From Rivibacter subsaxonicus (GTDB lineage Bacteria; Pseudomonadota; Gammaproteobacteria; Burkholderiales; Burkholderiaceae_C), in assembly GCF_004217215.1 (NCBI RefSeq), contig NZ_SHKP01000004.1, forward strand, positions 154,819 through 218,818: a DNA stretch of 64,000 nucleotides, written 5' to 3'. The position numbers were made by a program, and so were the translations under genes. The stretch's first letter is position 1; every line of letters begins with the position of its first letter. The notes under the pieces were generated by a model, which was not told the DNA's origin, ran no database searches, and worked only from the letters and a program-made list of their open reading frames with translations. Shown here in pieces: positions 50,099 through 58,108 of this stretch.

Positions 50099-52294
50099 AT
50101 GGCAAAAGCCAAAACGATGAACCGATCGCGCAACCAGCTCGCGACGGCCTACGCCCCAGAGAGCTTTTTCACCTTCGAAGGCGGAATGGGGGCTTGCATT
50201 GCCCGCTCTTCGGCCGGCGAGCCAGTCCAGCTCTCGGAGTCCACCATCGACTTGGTGTTCGAGCGGATGAACGAACTGGGGCGTGCCTGGTTCAGCACCG
50301 CCTCGTCCGCGCGTGATGGCGACCCGACGAAGCCGCGCATCCTGCCGGCGCAGTGCGTCGACCAGGTGCTGCTTGACCCGACGAGGTCGGAGTTCCAGCT
50401 GCCGGGGCAGGACCGCTTCTATCTGTGCCGGCCCTCGCACATGGAGTACACGCCGGCGCCGCTGACGTTTGTGTGCCGGACCTGTGGAATGTTCCAGGAC
50501 TACGAGACCCTCTCAGAGCTGGATAAGAATCTCGAGAACCTGACGCCCGACCGCTGCCCCAATCCTAAGAAGAAGGGTCAGTGCGACTGGGAGCAGCTCG
50601 ATGTCGTCTTCGTGCATTGGTCCGGTCACTGGGAGGCAGCATTTCCGGGCCAATGGCACTGGAGCGACCGCGATGCCAAGGTCGTCAAGCGCCGCGACAA
50701 CTGCGTCTGCGGAAGCTACCTGTTCAGGTTGAATCGGCGCACTGCCGGCATCGGCGATTGGTTCTTCGAGTGCGCCGCCTGCGACAAGCCGCTGTCACCG
50801 AAATGGCTGCAGAACGACCGCGACACCTTGCGCATTCTCGGACCGGCGATGGGACCGGACCGACTGACCGAAGTGCGGATGCAGGCGACGCCCTATCGCG
50901 CGTCGAGCGCGTACTACGTCAAGTCCGACCTGTTCATCGATTTCAAGGATGGCAGCCAGCAGTTGCTGACTCGGCTGCGTCCTGGACGGGAAGCAGAACT
51001 CAAAGACTTCGTGGCCAAGCAGTATGGCTTTGCCGCGCAGCCCATCACGGATGAGGACGTGCAGAAGTCCTGCAAGGGCAAGCCGGAGTGCGTCAAGGAC
51101 CTGGCGGACTACCTGGCCGCTGTGGAGCAGATTCGCACGCTCGAGGGCTTCGCCGAGCCGATGCGCACTACGCTCAAGGGTGCCATCGAGATGGCCTATA
51201 CCAGCCGGCAGCGAATCTTGGAGGACCTTCGCCGGCGACAGATTCTGCTGCCCAAGGTGGAGCTTCCGGTAGCTGTCGTCTCGAATCTTCAGAACAGGCA
51301 GTCGGCGTTCGCGTCCAAGTTCGACCCTTTCCGCCTGGCCGTCGAACATGCGGCGCTCAAGAGCACGCGCTTGGACGTGGAGACGCGGACCAACGGGAAG
51401 AAGCCGTATGTGTCCTTCACCCGGCTGGACGAAGACCTTGCGCCAGAAGACAAGGACAAGACGGACCAGGTGCAAAGCGCCACGCGTGCCTTGCTAGACA
51501 AGCTCGGTCTGGAAGACATGGGCCTCATCCGGGAGTTCGACCTGTGTCGGTTCAGCTTCGGCTACTCGCGCATGGAGTCGACGCCCATCCTGCGGGACAA
51601 ACGGGGCATGGACATGCCGGTTCGCCTCAACCTGTTTCCGCCGGTGAAGCAAAACGACAGCTATCGGTTTCCCGTCTACGTGGTGCAGCAGGGTAATGAG
51701 GCTATCTATGTGCGGCTCAAGGAAGAACTCGTTCTCGAATGGCTGCGCACCTTGAAGTGCCCGGACATGTTCACCCTGAACGGGGGCGAGAAGATTGGCG
51801 CCGGCCTGCTGGGTGCGGCTCAGCCGATGAGTCCGTTCCTGGACACCCTGCCTGAGACCACGACGCCCCCGGTCTACTACTACCTGTACACCCTGCTCCA
51901 CAGCTACTCGCACCTGCTGATGAAGCACTTGTCGGAGTACTCCGGCCTGGACCTAGGCTCGCTCGGCGAGTACATCTTCCCGGCTGACCTCGCCTTCGTG
52001 GTCTATCGCAACGGCACGACGATGGACCTGGGCAACCTGTCTGCACTCTGGCGCAATTCCGGCCCGGCGATGCTGACCGCAATGCTCAGCTCCAAGGCGA
52101 CGCAATGCGGTACCGGTTCACTTTGTACAGAGCGCGGCGGCGCCTGCCCTGACTGCGTGATGATGCCGGAGACATCGTGCATTGCCGGCAACAAGCTGCT
52201 CTCGCGGTCGGTTCTGCGGTCCATCGGGGGCAGGCCTCGTCTCGATAAGCGGGGCACGCCGATTCGCGGCTATCTCGACACGGTCAAGCCGTAG
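50099..52294 (+). CDS. drmB: DISARM protein DrmB (DUF1998)
   Basis: 731 residues; GGGAGAAACGAG precedes the ATG. An N-terminal CRTCGMFQDYETL, CVCGSYLF and CAACDKPLSP give a zinc-binding region at about 125-230. The C-terminal DUF1998 domain has LLHSYSHLLMKHLSEYSGLD and the Cys-rich CTERGGACPDC plus ETSC. DrmB is the constant partner of DrmA; the two form a complex that engages DNA in characterised DISARM systems. Confidence 0.85.
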   Translation: MAKAKTMNRSRNQLATAYAPESFFTFEGGMGACIARSSAGEPVQLSESTIDLVFERMNELGRAWFSTASSARDGDPTKPRILPAQCVDQVLLDPTRSEFQLPGQDRFYLCRPSHMEYTPAPLTFVCRTCGMFQDYETLSELDKNLENLTPDRCPNPKKKGQCDWEQLDVVFVHWSGHWEAAFPGQWHWSDRDAKVVKRRDNCVCGSYLFRLNRRTAGIGDWFFECAACDKPLSPKWLQNDRDTLRILGPAMGPDRLTEVRMQATPYRASSAYYVKSDLFIDFKDGSQQLLTRLRPGREAELKDFVAKQYGFAAQPITDEDVQKSCKGKPECVKDLADYLAAVEQIRTLEGFAEPMRTTLKGAIEMAYTSRQRILEDLRRRQILLPKVELPVAVVSNLQNRQSAFASKFDPFRLAVEHAALKSTRLDVETRTNGKKPYVSFTRLDEDLAPEDKDKTDQVQSATRALLDKLGLEDMGLIREFDLCRFSFGYSRMESTPILRDKRGMDMPVRLNLFPPVKQNDSYRFPVYVVQQGNEAIYVRLKEELVLEWLRTLKCPDMFTLNGGEKIGAGLLGAAQPMSPFLDTLPETTTPPVYYYLYTLLHSYSHLLMKHLSEYSGLDLGSLGEYIFPADLAFVVYRNGTTMDLGNLSALWRNSGPAMLTAMLSSKATQCGTGSLCTERGGACPDCVMMPETSCIAGNKLLSRSVLRSIGGRPRLDKRGTPIRGYLDTVKP

Positions 52295-52304
52295 GTGTTC
52301 CGCG

Positions 52305-53180
52305 ATGGCGACCCAGAGGTTGACCGCGTTCGAGCAGACCGTCATCGCCGGCATGGCTGAGAAGGCCGGGCTCGCCGCGACGCTGCTGGAGGCCTGGGTA
52401 GAGCTGCCCGCCGGCTCGGTGCAGTCAGCCCGCTCGCTCATCGACGCAGCGCAACTGAACGTGACCGAAGAAGGTGCGACTCAGGGGCTGCTCGAGCGCT
52501 CAGCTCGCTTGGGGCTCGTGGAGTCGACGCCCGCGGGATTCAGGCCACGCAATGGAGCGCACGAGCGATTCCCGCGCCTAGCCTTCGCCCTCCATGCCGT
52601 GGAGCACTACCGGTCGTCCGTGCATCGCGACGCAACTGTGGCGCAGGTGGTGCTCACCAGACCGCCGCGGCCCAGCGTGTTGGAGCAGAAGCTCTCGGCA
52701 TTGGGATGGCGAACTGCCGAACTCGAGGCCACTGAGCACGCTTTCCACGGCATGGTGCGAGCGGCCCGGCGACGTGTGGTTGTCATGACGCCGTTCTTTG
52801 ACAGCACGGGCGCCGCCTGGCTGCAGCAGCTGCTGTCGTACGCGTCGCCGGGCGTCGACCGCACCCTGATTCTTCGTAGCCTGGAAGACAACACGCGGAA
52901 GGACTACCCGTTCGGATTCGACGCCATCTCTCCGTGGATCAAGGCGCAGGGTGTGCGGGTCTTCAACTACTCGATTCCGCGCATGGACGGCGGGCGCGAG
53001 ACCTTCCATGCGAAGGCGGTGCTGTGCGACAGGAGCGCAGCCTACCTCGGCTCGTCGAACGTGACGGCCGCCTCGCTGGAACACTCGATGGAGATGGGCG
53101 TGGTGCTGGAGGGGCGAGCAGCGACCGGCGTGGCCGAGGTCGTCGATGCGGTCCTGGCGGCCGCAACGCCGTGGATGTAG
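52305..53180 (+). CDS. drmC: DISARM phospholipase-D-like nuclease DrmC
   Basis: 291 residues from ATG 52305, ten bases after drmB. The N-terminal half is a winged-helix-like helical region. The C-terminal PLD domain has FHAKAVLCDRSAAYLGSSNVT (HxK...GSSN, one clear HKD motif) and VVVMTPFFDSTGAAWLQQLL as the matching N-terminal strand. Single-HKD proteins dimerise to form the active site. DrmC is often dispensable for DISARM defence in tested systems. A 188-nt gap follows, with no obvious terminator. Confidence 0.85.
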   Translation: MATQRLTAFEQTVIAGMAEKAGLAATLLEAWVELPAGSVQSARSLIDAAQLNVTEEGATQGLLERSARLGLVESTPAGFRPRNGAHERFPRLAFALHAVEHYRSSVHRDATVAQVVLTRPPRPSVLEQKLSALGWRTAELEATEHAFHGMVRAARRRVVVMTPFFDSTGAAWLQQLLSYASPGVDRTLILRSLEDNTRKDYPFGFDAISPWIKAQGVRVFNYSIPRMDGGRETFHAKAVLCDRSAAYLGSSNVTAASLEHSMEMGVVLEGRAATGVAEVVDAVLAAATPWM

Positions 53181-53368
53181 GCCTCGCCTCGAACGCGATG
53201 GCTGCGTACTGTCGGCCGTGGCGTCCGTAGCGGTGCTGGTGTCCGGCGTACGACGCTGCTGACCAGAGCCGGTGCGGTGGTCCAGCAAAGGATGTTGTCC
53301 TTCGAGGTGGCCGGTTCCCGATTCTCCCGCTGACAAGCTTTCGCCGGTCTTGATGAAACTCGAACGTT

Positions 53369-54142
53369 ATGACTCAAACTTCTCTGGCGACTATGGCACT
53401 CCCGTCTCACGGCTATATCGCTTGCCGACGCTGCCTCCCAGGAACGGACGCACAGTGGGAGTTCAGCAACTCTGACGGTTCACGGTGGTGCCTCGAAAAT
53501 TCTCCTGCTGCCTTCGGCGCAACAAGCCCTGGCGTGCTGGTTCTTGGGTTCTCGAAGGGAGTAAACCAGTCGAAGGCTGGTCTGGCGTTTGATGGCATCG
53601 CATTCAATGGCATGCGAAAGCAGCTCGCCGCTATTCTCCAGTCGCTGCGCCTCTTGGCTCGCCCTATCGATGACTGCATCAGAGTAGGTGAGCAACGCCT
53701 TGGTTTCGGGTCCCTTATCCGGTGCAGTGTTGCCCAATGGGACCCGCAAAAGGAAAAGTACTCGAAGTCCGGCAATGCCATCCTGCAGAAGTTCGCTAAA
53801 GGCGACCTCACGGCCCAGGTCGCGAAGAACTGCGTGGAAAGATTCCTGCGTGACCTTCCGGACCGCACCAAGCTTGTCGTTCTGTTGGGCAACGAGGCTC
53901 GCTACATCGAGTTCTGCAGGGAGCAAGTAGGGCGCGCCCGAGGCGAAGCCCGGGCCGTCAATGCTGTCAGCTACGACAGCATGGGGGTCCGCTTCGTCCA
54001 CGTGATCCACGCCAAGGCTCAAGGGGCGCTTGTCCCGGACTGGCTCGCCGGCCGCAACTCCCAGCAAGAGAAGCGTCGCCTCGCAGTCGAAGCCGTGGAC
54101 GCGCAACTAGCCGGTCATCCCTACTTGCAGGAAGCGGTGTGA
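53369..54142 (+). CDS. Unknown protein, possibly uracil-DNA-glycosylase-like fold
   Basis: 257 residues. The N-terminus has a CRRC pair. Then SPGVLVLGFSKGVNQSK, NAILQKFAKG, TKLVVLLGNEARYIEFC and VRFVHVIHAKAQG occur in an order that recalls the glycosylase fold (active-site strand, then a lGneA helix, then an HP/H-containing strand). The catalytic residues are not certain, so this is only a structural guess. It follows drmC in the same direction and may be an accessory of the DISARM-like unit. Confidence 0.5.
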   Translation: MTQTSLATMALPSHGYIACRRCLPGTDAQWEFSNSDGSRWCLENSPAAFGATSPGVLVLGFSKGVNQSKAGLAFDGIAFNGMRKQLAAILQSLRLLARPIDDCIRVGEQRLGFGSLIRCSVAQWDPQKEKYSKSGNAILQKFAKGDLTAQVAKNCVERFLRDLPDRTKLVVLLGNEARYIEFCREQVGRARGEARAVNAVSYDSMGVRFVHVIHAKAQGALVPDWLAGRNSQQEKRRLAVEAVDAQLAGHPYLQEAV

Positions 54143-54237
54143 GCTCACGTCCACGAGCCATCGATGACGAACGGCCCATCATTGAGGTTCGTAGTGGCCG
54201 GAGGAAATATGTCGGCCAGTGAAGGACACTGCCTGTC

Positions 54238-54945
54238 ATGCTGCCCCTGCGCCTCGAATCTCCAGACGCCCTGCCCGCCGGGTTGGCCTCGCGCCTAGTC
54301 GCGCACAGAGCCCTTTTCCGAATGCACGAGTTCTTGGACTCGGTCCTGGAGCACACGGCCGTCCGCGCGATTGCGGACGAGCTCGAGGCGCACCTGAGCC
54401 AGCAGCGCATCCACGGCTACCACAGCACGAAGGAACCCGTGCCTGGGTTCTTCGTCGCGCGTGGCCTGCGTCCGACGGACGTGGAGACGCATCAGGCCGA
54501 GTTTCTCGCCGCTTTTGGGGACCGGTTTACCGAGACCGAACTGGCGGAGATGAAGGTTGCGTGGCATGAGTACTTCGTGCAAGGTGGGCAGCGTCGCCAT
54601 CGAAACGGCCTGGTGTGGGCCTGCCTGTCGCGGTCGCTAGCGAAGACGTCGGGAACGGAGACGTTCTACCGATACTTCGGCGGTGAGGCTGTCTTCATGC
54701 CGCTGAAGAACGACTCATCCGTGGCCGCCAAGCTGGAGGCCATTGGACAGCCCGTGGTCGTTGAGGTCTCGCTACCCGGCGCTGTGCTGGAGGCCCAACA
54801 CCCGATGGCGATGGCTGTGCTTAGCCACTATCACCGAACCATCCGCCCGGATGCACACCTCTACGAGTCCGAAGCGCGGCTGCGCCAGGCCGTGCCGGCG
54901 GCGGATGTCATCCGCGTGACGCAGCTGCACGAATTCCAGCCGTGA
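54238..54945 (+). CDS. Unknown protein, possibly ADP-ribosyltransferase-like
   Basis: 235 residues. The middle has RIHGYHSTKEPVPGFFVARGLRP, followed by a helix (TETELAEMKVAWHEYF) and then ETFYRYFGGEAVFMPL and IGQPVVVEVSLPG. A YHxT...GLRP opening with a later Y-x-YFGGEA strand reminds me of small proteins with an ART- or RES-like NAD fold, but the family is not certain. It lies 95 nt after the previous gene, same strand; both may be cargo of the defence operon or a toxin-like pair. Confidence 0.5.
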   Translation: MLPLRLESPDALPAGLASRLVAHRALFRMHEFLDSVLEHTAVRAIADELEAHLSQQRIHGYHSTKEPVPGFFVARGLRPTDVETHQAEFLAAFGDRFTETELAEMKVAWHEYFVQGGQRRHRNGLVWACLSRSLAKTSGTETFYRYFGGEAVFMPLKNDSSVAAKLEAIGQPVVVEVSLPGAVLEAQHPMAMAVLSHYHRTIRPDAHLYESEARLRQAVPAADVIRVTQLHEFQP

Positions 54946-55080
54946 CCTCCGCGTAGGGGCAGCATTGAGCATTACCCGCTAGCTTTGGCCGGGCGGGAAA
55001 CAAGGGGCGCTGCGGACCGCGCTCGACGGTTTGCCGATAGTCCGCTGCGATTCGGCGGCGCGATGCCGCCGCCCGTACTG

Positions 55081-55788
55081 CTACTTCTTCGTATCGTTAG
55101 TCGCCGACGCATGCCCGACTTCAAACAGGTCCTTCAGCGTCCACTGTCGCTTCGCGCCGGACGTCCACCAGCCTCGACGTTTGGCCTCTGCTTCGGCCTT
55201 CGCATCCTGTGTTGCCAGGGCGTCCAAGACCATTGAACCGCCGGTCCAGAGAACGTGGCGGAACAGCCTGGGCGCGTGCTCGCTCGCCCACAGGAACTCG
55301 ACTTCCTTCTGACTTTCCTTGGGCACCATCATTACAGTGCGCAAGTACCGCGGCAGGTCTCCCTTGGGAAGGCTCCGGGCAAAGGTCTCAAGGTTCGAGT
55401 TGATGTTCTCCACCCGGTGGGCAAATCGATTGCGCACTTCGGCCAGGATCGCGAATGAGCTTGCCTCAACTGGCTTGAGCGCTTCCAGTCCGACCGCCAA
55501 GTCGAGCTTTCCCGTGCGCCCAACCAAGTTCAGGCGGTCGCAGTGCTCCCGCATGACATCGTTCTGAAGCTTCGCCGCAATCACGGCGCCGAGTGCGGCC
55601 TCCAGCAGCACGACCAGCTTGATGGCGAACTCCCAGTCCGACCCATTCTCGAGCAGCGACTGGTAGTAACCGTGAGGCACGCCGAGCTTGCCCTCGATTC
55701 GCGCAAGCCGGGCAAGCTCGTCGGCCTTCAGGTGTTCGACAGCCTTGGCGTGCTCGTCGGGCGTGGGCTTGGCGGATTCATCGGCCAT
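55081..55788 (-). CDS. HEPN-like protein
   Basis: 235 residues from ATG 55788. A long helix (EHLKADELARLARIEGKLG) is followed by helices AIKLVVLLEAALGAVIAAKLQND and AILAEVRNRFAHRVENIN. The RNRFAH motif (R-x4-H) has the spacing of the catalytic motif of HEPN RNases, and the helical layout agrees. The C-terminal part is basic (AEAKRRGWWTSGAKRQW). HEPN domains are frequent in abortive-infection systems. No antitoxin gene is adjacent, and MltR-type proteins are an alternative. Confidence 0.55.
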   Translation of the reverse strand: MADESAKPTPDEHAKAVEHLKADELARLARIEGKLGVPHGYYQSLLENGSDWEFAIKLVVLLEAALGAVIAAKLQNDVMREHCDRLNLVGRTGKLDLAVGLEALKPVEASSFAILAEVRNRFAHRVENINSNLETFARSLPKGDLPRYLRTVMMVPKESQKEVEFLWASEHAPRLFRHVLWTGGSMVLDALATQDAKAEAEAKRRGWWTSGAKRQWTLKDLFEVGHASATNDTKK

Positions 55789-56062
55789 TTCGAATGGTCT
55801 CTGCTGTATTGAGAGCCATTGTGGCGCGCCCGTCTGGGAGCAATGAGAGTGTGGCCCCTTTTGGAGCCACTCGTTGCCTGCTCTCGGGTGCATGGCCCCG
55901 GGCTAGAGCACGAACACACACTCGCCATTCATAGAAAGAGAGAGGGGACGGGGAAGCCGCCCCTCTCGCGAATGATGAATGAACTAGTCCCACCTCAAGG
56001 GAAGGGAACGGGGAAACCGTCCCCCTCCGCTCAAGCCCGTCCATCTGATCTTCGGCGCTGCC

Positions 56063-56091
56063 GCGTTCCCCACGCGGGTGGGGATGAACCG
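56063..56091. CRISPR. Solitary type I-E CRISPR-like repeat
   Basis: Exactly 29 bases that begin GCGTTCCCC, have the inverted arms CCCCAC/GTGGGG around GCGG, and end GGGGATGAACCG: the form of a class I-E repeat. No second copy, spacers or cas genes are visible within the window. Confidence 0.55.
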
Positions 56092-56249
56092 CTCAGCACG
56101 CGGCCCGCGGCTGAAGCAGGAGAGGGTGGGGTACGAGTAAGTCACCAGGGCCGTTATGCGTGTGTCTCTTCAATGATCTGAGCTCGATTGCGCGACTTTC
56201 GCGTTCTTATCGCAGCGTGGCGCTGATCCATGCGCACACTGTCGGAATC

Positions 56250-56270
56250 GTGTGCAAAACCGTTGCACAC
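56250..56270. repeat. Recombinase arm-type inverted repeat, right end
   Basis: GTGTGCAA and TTGCACAC separated by AACCG; 20 of 21 bases match the left-end site 23275-23295. Followed by CGTGTGCAG (56277-56285), as near the left end. Confidence 0.6.
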
Positions 56271-56300
56271 ACAGGACGTGTGCAGCTTGATGTGCAAGCA

Positions 56301-56329
56301 TTGACCATGTTAAGCTGTTGATTCATAAC
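56301..56329 (+). promoter_or_regulatory. Outward-facing promoter at the right end
   Basis: TTGACC, a 17-bp spacer, then CATAAC: a good -35 and a fair -10. Transcription would run across attR, the tRNA 3' half and into the DUF1428 gene. Confidence 0.5.
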
Positions 56330-56357
56330 GGATTAAGTCCTAAAAAGTCGAAGTTAT

Positions 56358-56370
56358 AGGACTCATAATC
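56358..56370 (+). repeat. attR core (13-bp direct repeat)
   Basis: AGGACTCATAATC, identical to 23145-23157. It marks the right boundary of the island. Confidence 0.8.
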
Positions 56371-56406
56371 CTTTGGTCGCTGGTTCGAGCCCAGCACGGC
56401 CTACCA
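56358..56406 (+). tRNA. tRNA-Ile(CAU), 3' half only
   Basis: After the core come CTTTGGTC, the T arm GCTGG-TTCGAGC-CCAGC, the acceptor strand ACGGCCT, discriminator A and CCA. Upstream of the core there is island sequence (AAGTCGAAGTTAT) that cannot supply the acceptor and D arms. Joined to 23117-23157 it makes the intact host tRNA. Confidence 0.85.
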
Positions 56407-56461
56407 CCGCGTTCCGACCCGTTGCCGCCGCAGCTTGCTGCGTACCCGCAAGGAGATCCGC

Positions 56462-56824
56462 ATGGCCCGCTATGTCGATGGTTTCGTCGTGCCGGTGCCG
56501 ACGAAGAACCTGGACGCGTACCGCCGCATGTCGCGCAAGTGCGGCAGGATCTGGATGGAGTACGGCGCGCTCGAGTACGTCGAGTGCGTGGCCGACGACG
56601 TCAAGCCGGGCAAGCTCACCTCGTTCCCGCAGGCGGTCAAGCTCAAGGCCGACGAGGTGGTGGTGTTCTCGTGGATCGTCTACAAGTCGCGCCGCCAGCG
56701 CGACAGCGTCAACGCAAAGGTGATGAGCGATCCGCGCCTGGCCAGCATGATGGACCCGAAGGCCGCGCCCTTCGACGCCAAGCGCATGTTCTGGGGCGGC
56801 TTCAAGGGCCTCGTCGAGATGTAG
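56462..56824 (+). CDS. DUF1428 family protein
   Basis: 120 residues from ATG 56462, with AAGGAGA upstream. RYVDGFVVPVPTKNLDAYRRMSRKCGRIWMEYGALEYVECVADD is the DUF1428 (YbaA-like) opening, and the C-terminus has the family's MDPKAAPFDAKRMFWGGF. A small dimeric alpha+beta-barrel protein of unknown role. First chromosomal gene after the island, and possibly read from the island's outward promoter. Confidence 0.85.
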   Translation: MARYVDGFVVPVPTKNLDAYRRMSRKCGRIWMEYGALEYVECVADDVKPGKLTSFPQAVKLKADEVVVFSWIVYKSRRQRDSVNAKVMSDPRLASMMDPKAAPFDAKRMFWGGFKGLVEM

Positions 56825-56851
56825 TCGCCGCGGCGCCCGGCAGCCTGCCTC

Positions 56852-58078
56852 TCAGGCGGCAAGACCCGGTTCGACGGCGGCAATGCGCGCCGCGTGAATC
56901 GCCTCGCCGACCGCCGGACCGCTCTTGCCGAGTTCCATCTGCGCGGCCGCGATCGACGCGGTGTCGACCGACTGCGCCGCCACCAGCGCCGCCTTCAGGC
57001 GCGCCGCCTGCGGGTAGGCGCTGGCCTCGTAGCCGAGTCGCCCGCGCGCATCGCACTCGCAGGCCAGCAGCACCTCGTCGAAGCGCTTCGGCTTGCGAAA
57101 GGCGTCGCAGCGTTCGAGCAGGCGCACGGTCGCGGCGGCGCCGAACTCGGCGCTGCGATGCACGTTGCCATGTTCGCGCGCCACGACCTCGGCCAGTTCG
57201 CGGCAGTCGGTCGGCACTCGCAGGCGCTCGCTCATCGATCGCACCAGCCTGACGCTGCGTTCCTCGTGGCCGATGTGGCGCGGCAGCACCTCGGCCGGCG
57301 TGGTGCCCTTGCCGAGATCGTGGCCGAGGCAGGCGAAGCGCACCGTCAGCGGCGCCTGCAGGCGCGCGCTCATGTCGAGCACCATCATCAGGTGCACGCC
57401 GGTGTCGACCTCGGGGTGGTAGTCGGCGCGTTGCGGCACGCCCCAGAGCCGGTCGACCTCGGGCAGCAGCCGCGCCAGCGCGCCGCACTCGCGCAGCAGC
57501 TCGAACATGCGCGAGGGCATCGCTTCCATCAGGCCGCGCGCGAGTTCCTGCCAGACGCGCTCGGCAACCAGCGCGTCGACCTCGCCGTCCTCGACCATCG
57601 TGCGCATCAGCGCCATCGTCTCCGGTGCCACCGAGAACTCGGTGAAGCGCGCCGCGAAGCGCGCCACGCGCAGGATGCGCACCGGGTCTTCGGCAAAGGC
57701 CGGTGACACATGGCGCAGCAGCTTCTGCTCGATGTCGCGCCGGCCGCCGTGGGGGTCGACCAGGCGGCCGTCGGCAGCGCGCGCGATGGCGTTGATGGTG
57801 AGGTCGCGCCGGGCCAGGTCGTCCTCGAGCGTGACCTCGGGTGCGGCGTGGAACACGAAGCCGTGATAGCCGCGTCCGCTCTTGCGCTCGGTGCGCGCGA
57901 GCGCCACTTCCTCGCGCGTCTGCGGGTGCAGGAAGACCGGAAAGTCGCGCCCGACCGGCGTGTAGCCGGCGTCGAGCAACTGCTGCGGCGTGGCGCCGAC
58001 GACGACCCAGTCGCGGTCGTTGACCGCGCGGCCGAGCAGGGCGTCGCGCACCGCGCCACCGACTTCGTAGAGTTCCAT
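56852..58078 (-). CDS. cca: Multifunctional CCA-adding enzyme
   Basis: 408 residues. The N-terminal nucleotidyltransferase motif is EVGGAVRDALLGRAVNDRDW, with the RRDLTINAIA segment and the EDPVRILRVARFAARF helix. The C-terminal HD phosphohydrolase motif is CLGHDLGKGTTP. The enzyme adds or repairs the 3'-CCA of tRNAs; the HD form also has phosphodiesterase activity. Chance neighbour of the tRNA locus or a functional link; the tRNAs here already encode CCA. Confidence 0.95.
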   Translation of the reverse strand: MELYEVGGAVRDALLGRAVNDRDWVVVGATPQQLLDAGYTPVGRDFPVFLHPQTREEVALARTERKSGRGYHGFVFHAAPEVTLEDDLARRDLTINAIARAADGRLVDPHGGRRDIEQKLLRHVSPAFAEDPVRILRVARFAARFTEFSVAPETMALMRTMVEDGEVDALVAERVWQELARGLMEAMPSRMFELLRECGALARLLPEVDRLWGVPQRADYHPEVDTGVHLMMVLDMSARLQAPLTVRFACLGHDLGKGTTPAEVLPRHIGHEERSVRLVRSMSERLRVPTDCRELAEVVAREHGNVHRSAEFGAAATVRLLERCDAFRKPKRFDEVLLACECDARGRLGYEASAYPQAARLKAALVAAQSVDTASIAAAQMELGKSGPAVGEAIHAARIAAVEPGLAA

Positions 58079-58108
58079 GGCGCCAGTGTAGGAGGCGCCG
58101 CGTCCGGC

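Larger units (their letters stand above)
55789..56357. other. Non-coding right end of the island
   Basis: About 570 bp. Contains two similar G-rich hairpins around 55938-55966 (GAGGGGACGGGGAAGCCGCC region) and 56000-56022, the solitary CRISPR-like repeat at 56063-56091, the arm-type inverted repeat at 56250-56270 and an outward promoter at 56301-56329. No convincing gene. Confidence 0.5.
23158..56370. mobile_element. 33-kb integrative defence island inserted in tRNA-Ile(CAU)
   Basis: Bounded by 13-bp core repeats within a tRNA anticodon arm. It has a tyrosine recombinase gene just inside the left end, near-identical 21-bp inverted-repeat sites near both ends, and lower GC than the flanking chromosome. 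Cargo: a hairpin-array non-coding region, a GmrSD-like protein, a NERD-kinase-helicase operon, a DISARM-like operon, its own tRNA(CAU) and several unknown genes. No relaxase, coupling protein, type IV secretion or phage structural genes are seen, so it is a recombinase-mobilised island rather than a complete conjugative element or prophage. Confidence 0.85.

Noticed and set aside
55938..56091. A CRISPR array with degenerate repeats
   Set aside because: Only one true I-E-like repeat; the two upstream G-rich hairpins differ in sequence and length, and spacing is irregular.
23158..56370. A conjugative element or prophage
   Set aside because: No relaxase, coupling ATPase, type IV secretion, capsid, terminase or tail genes could be recognised.
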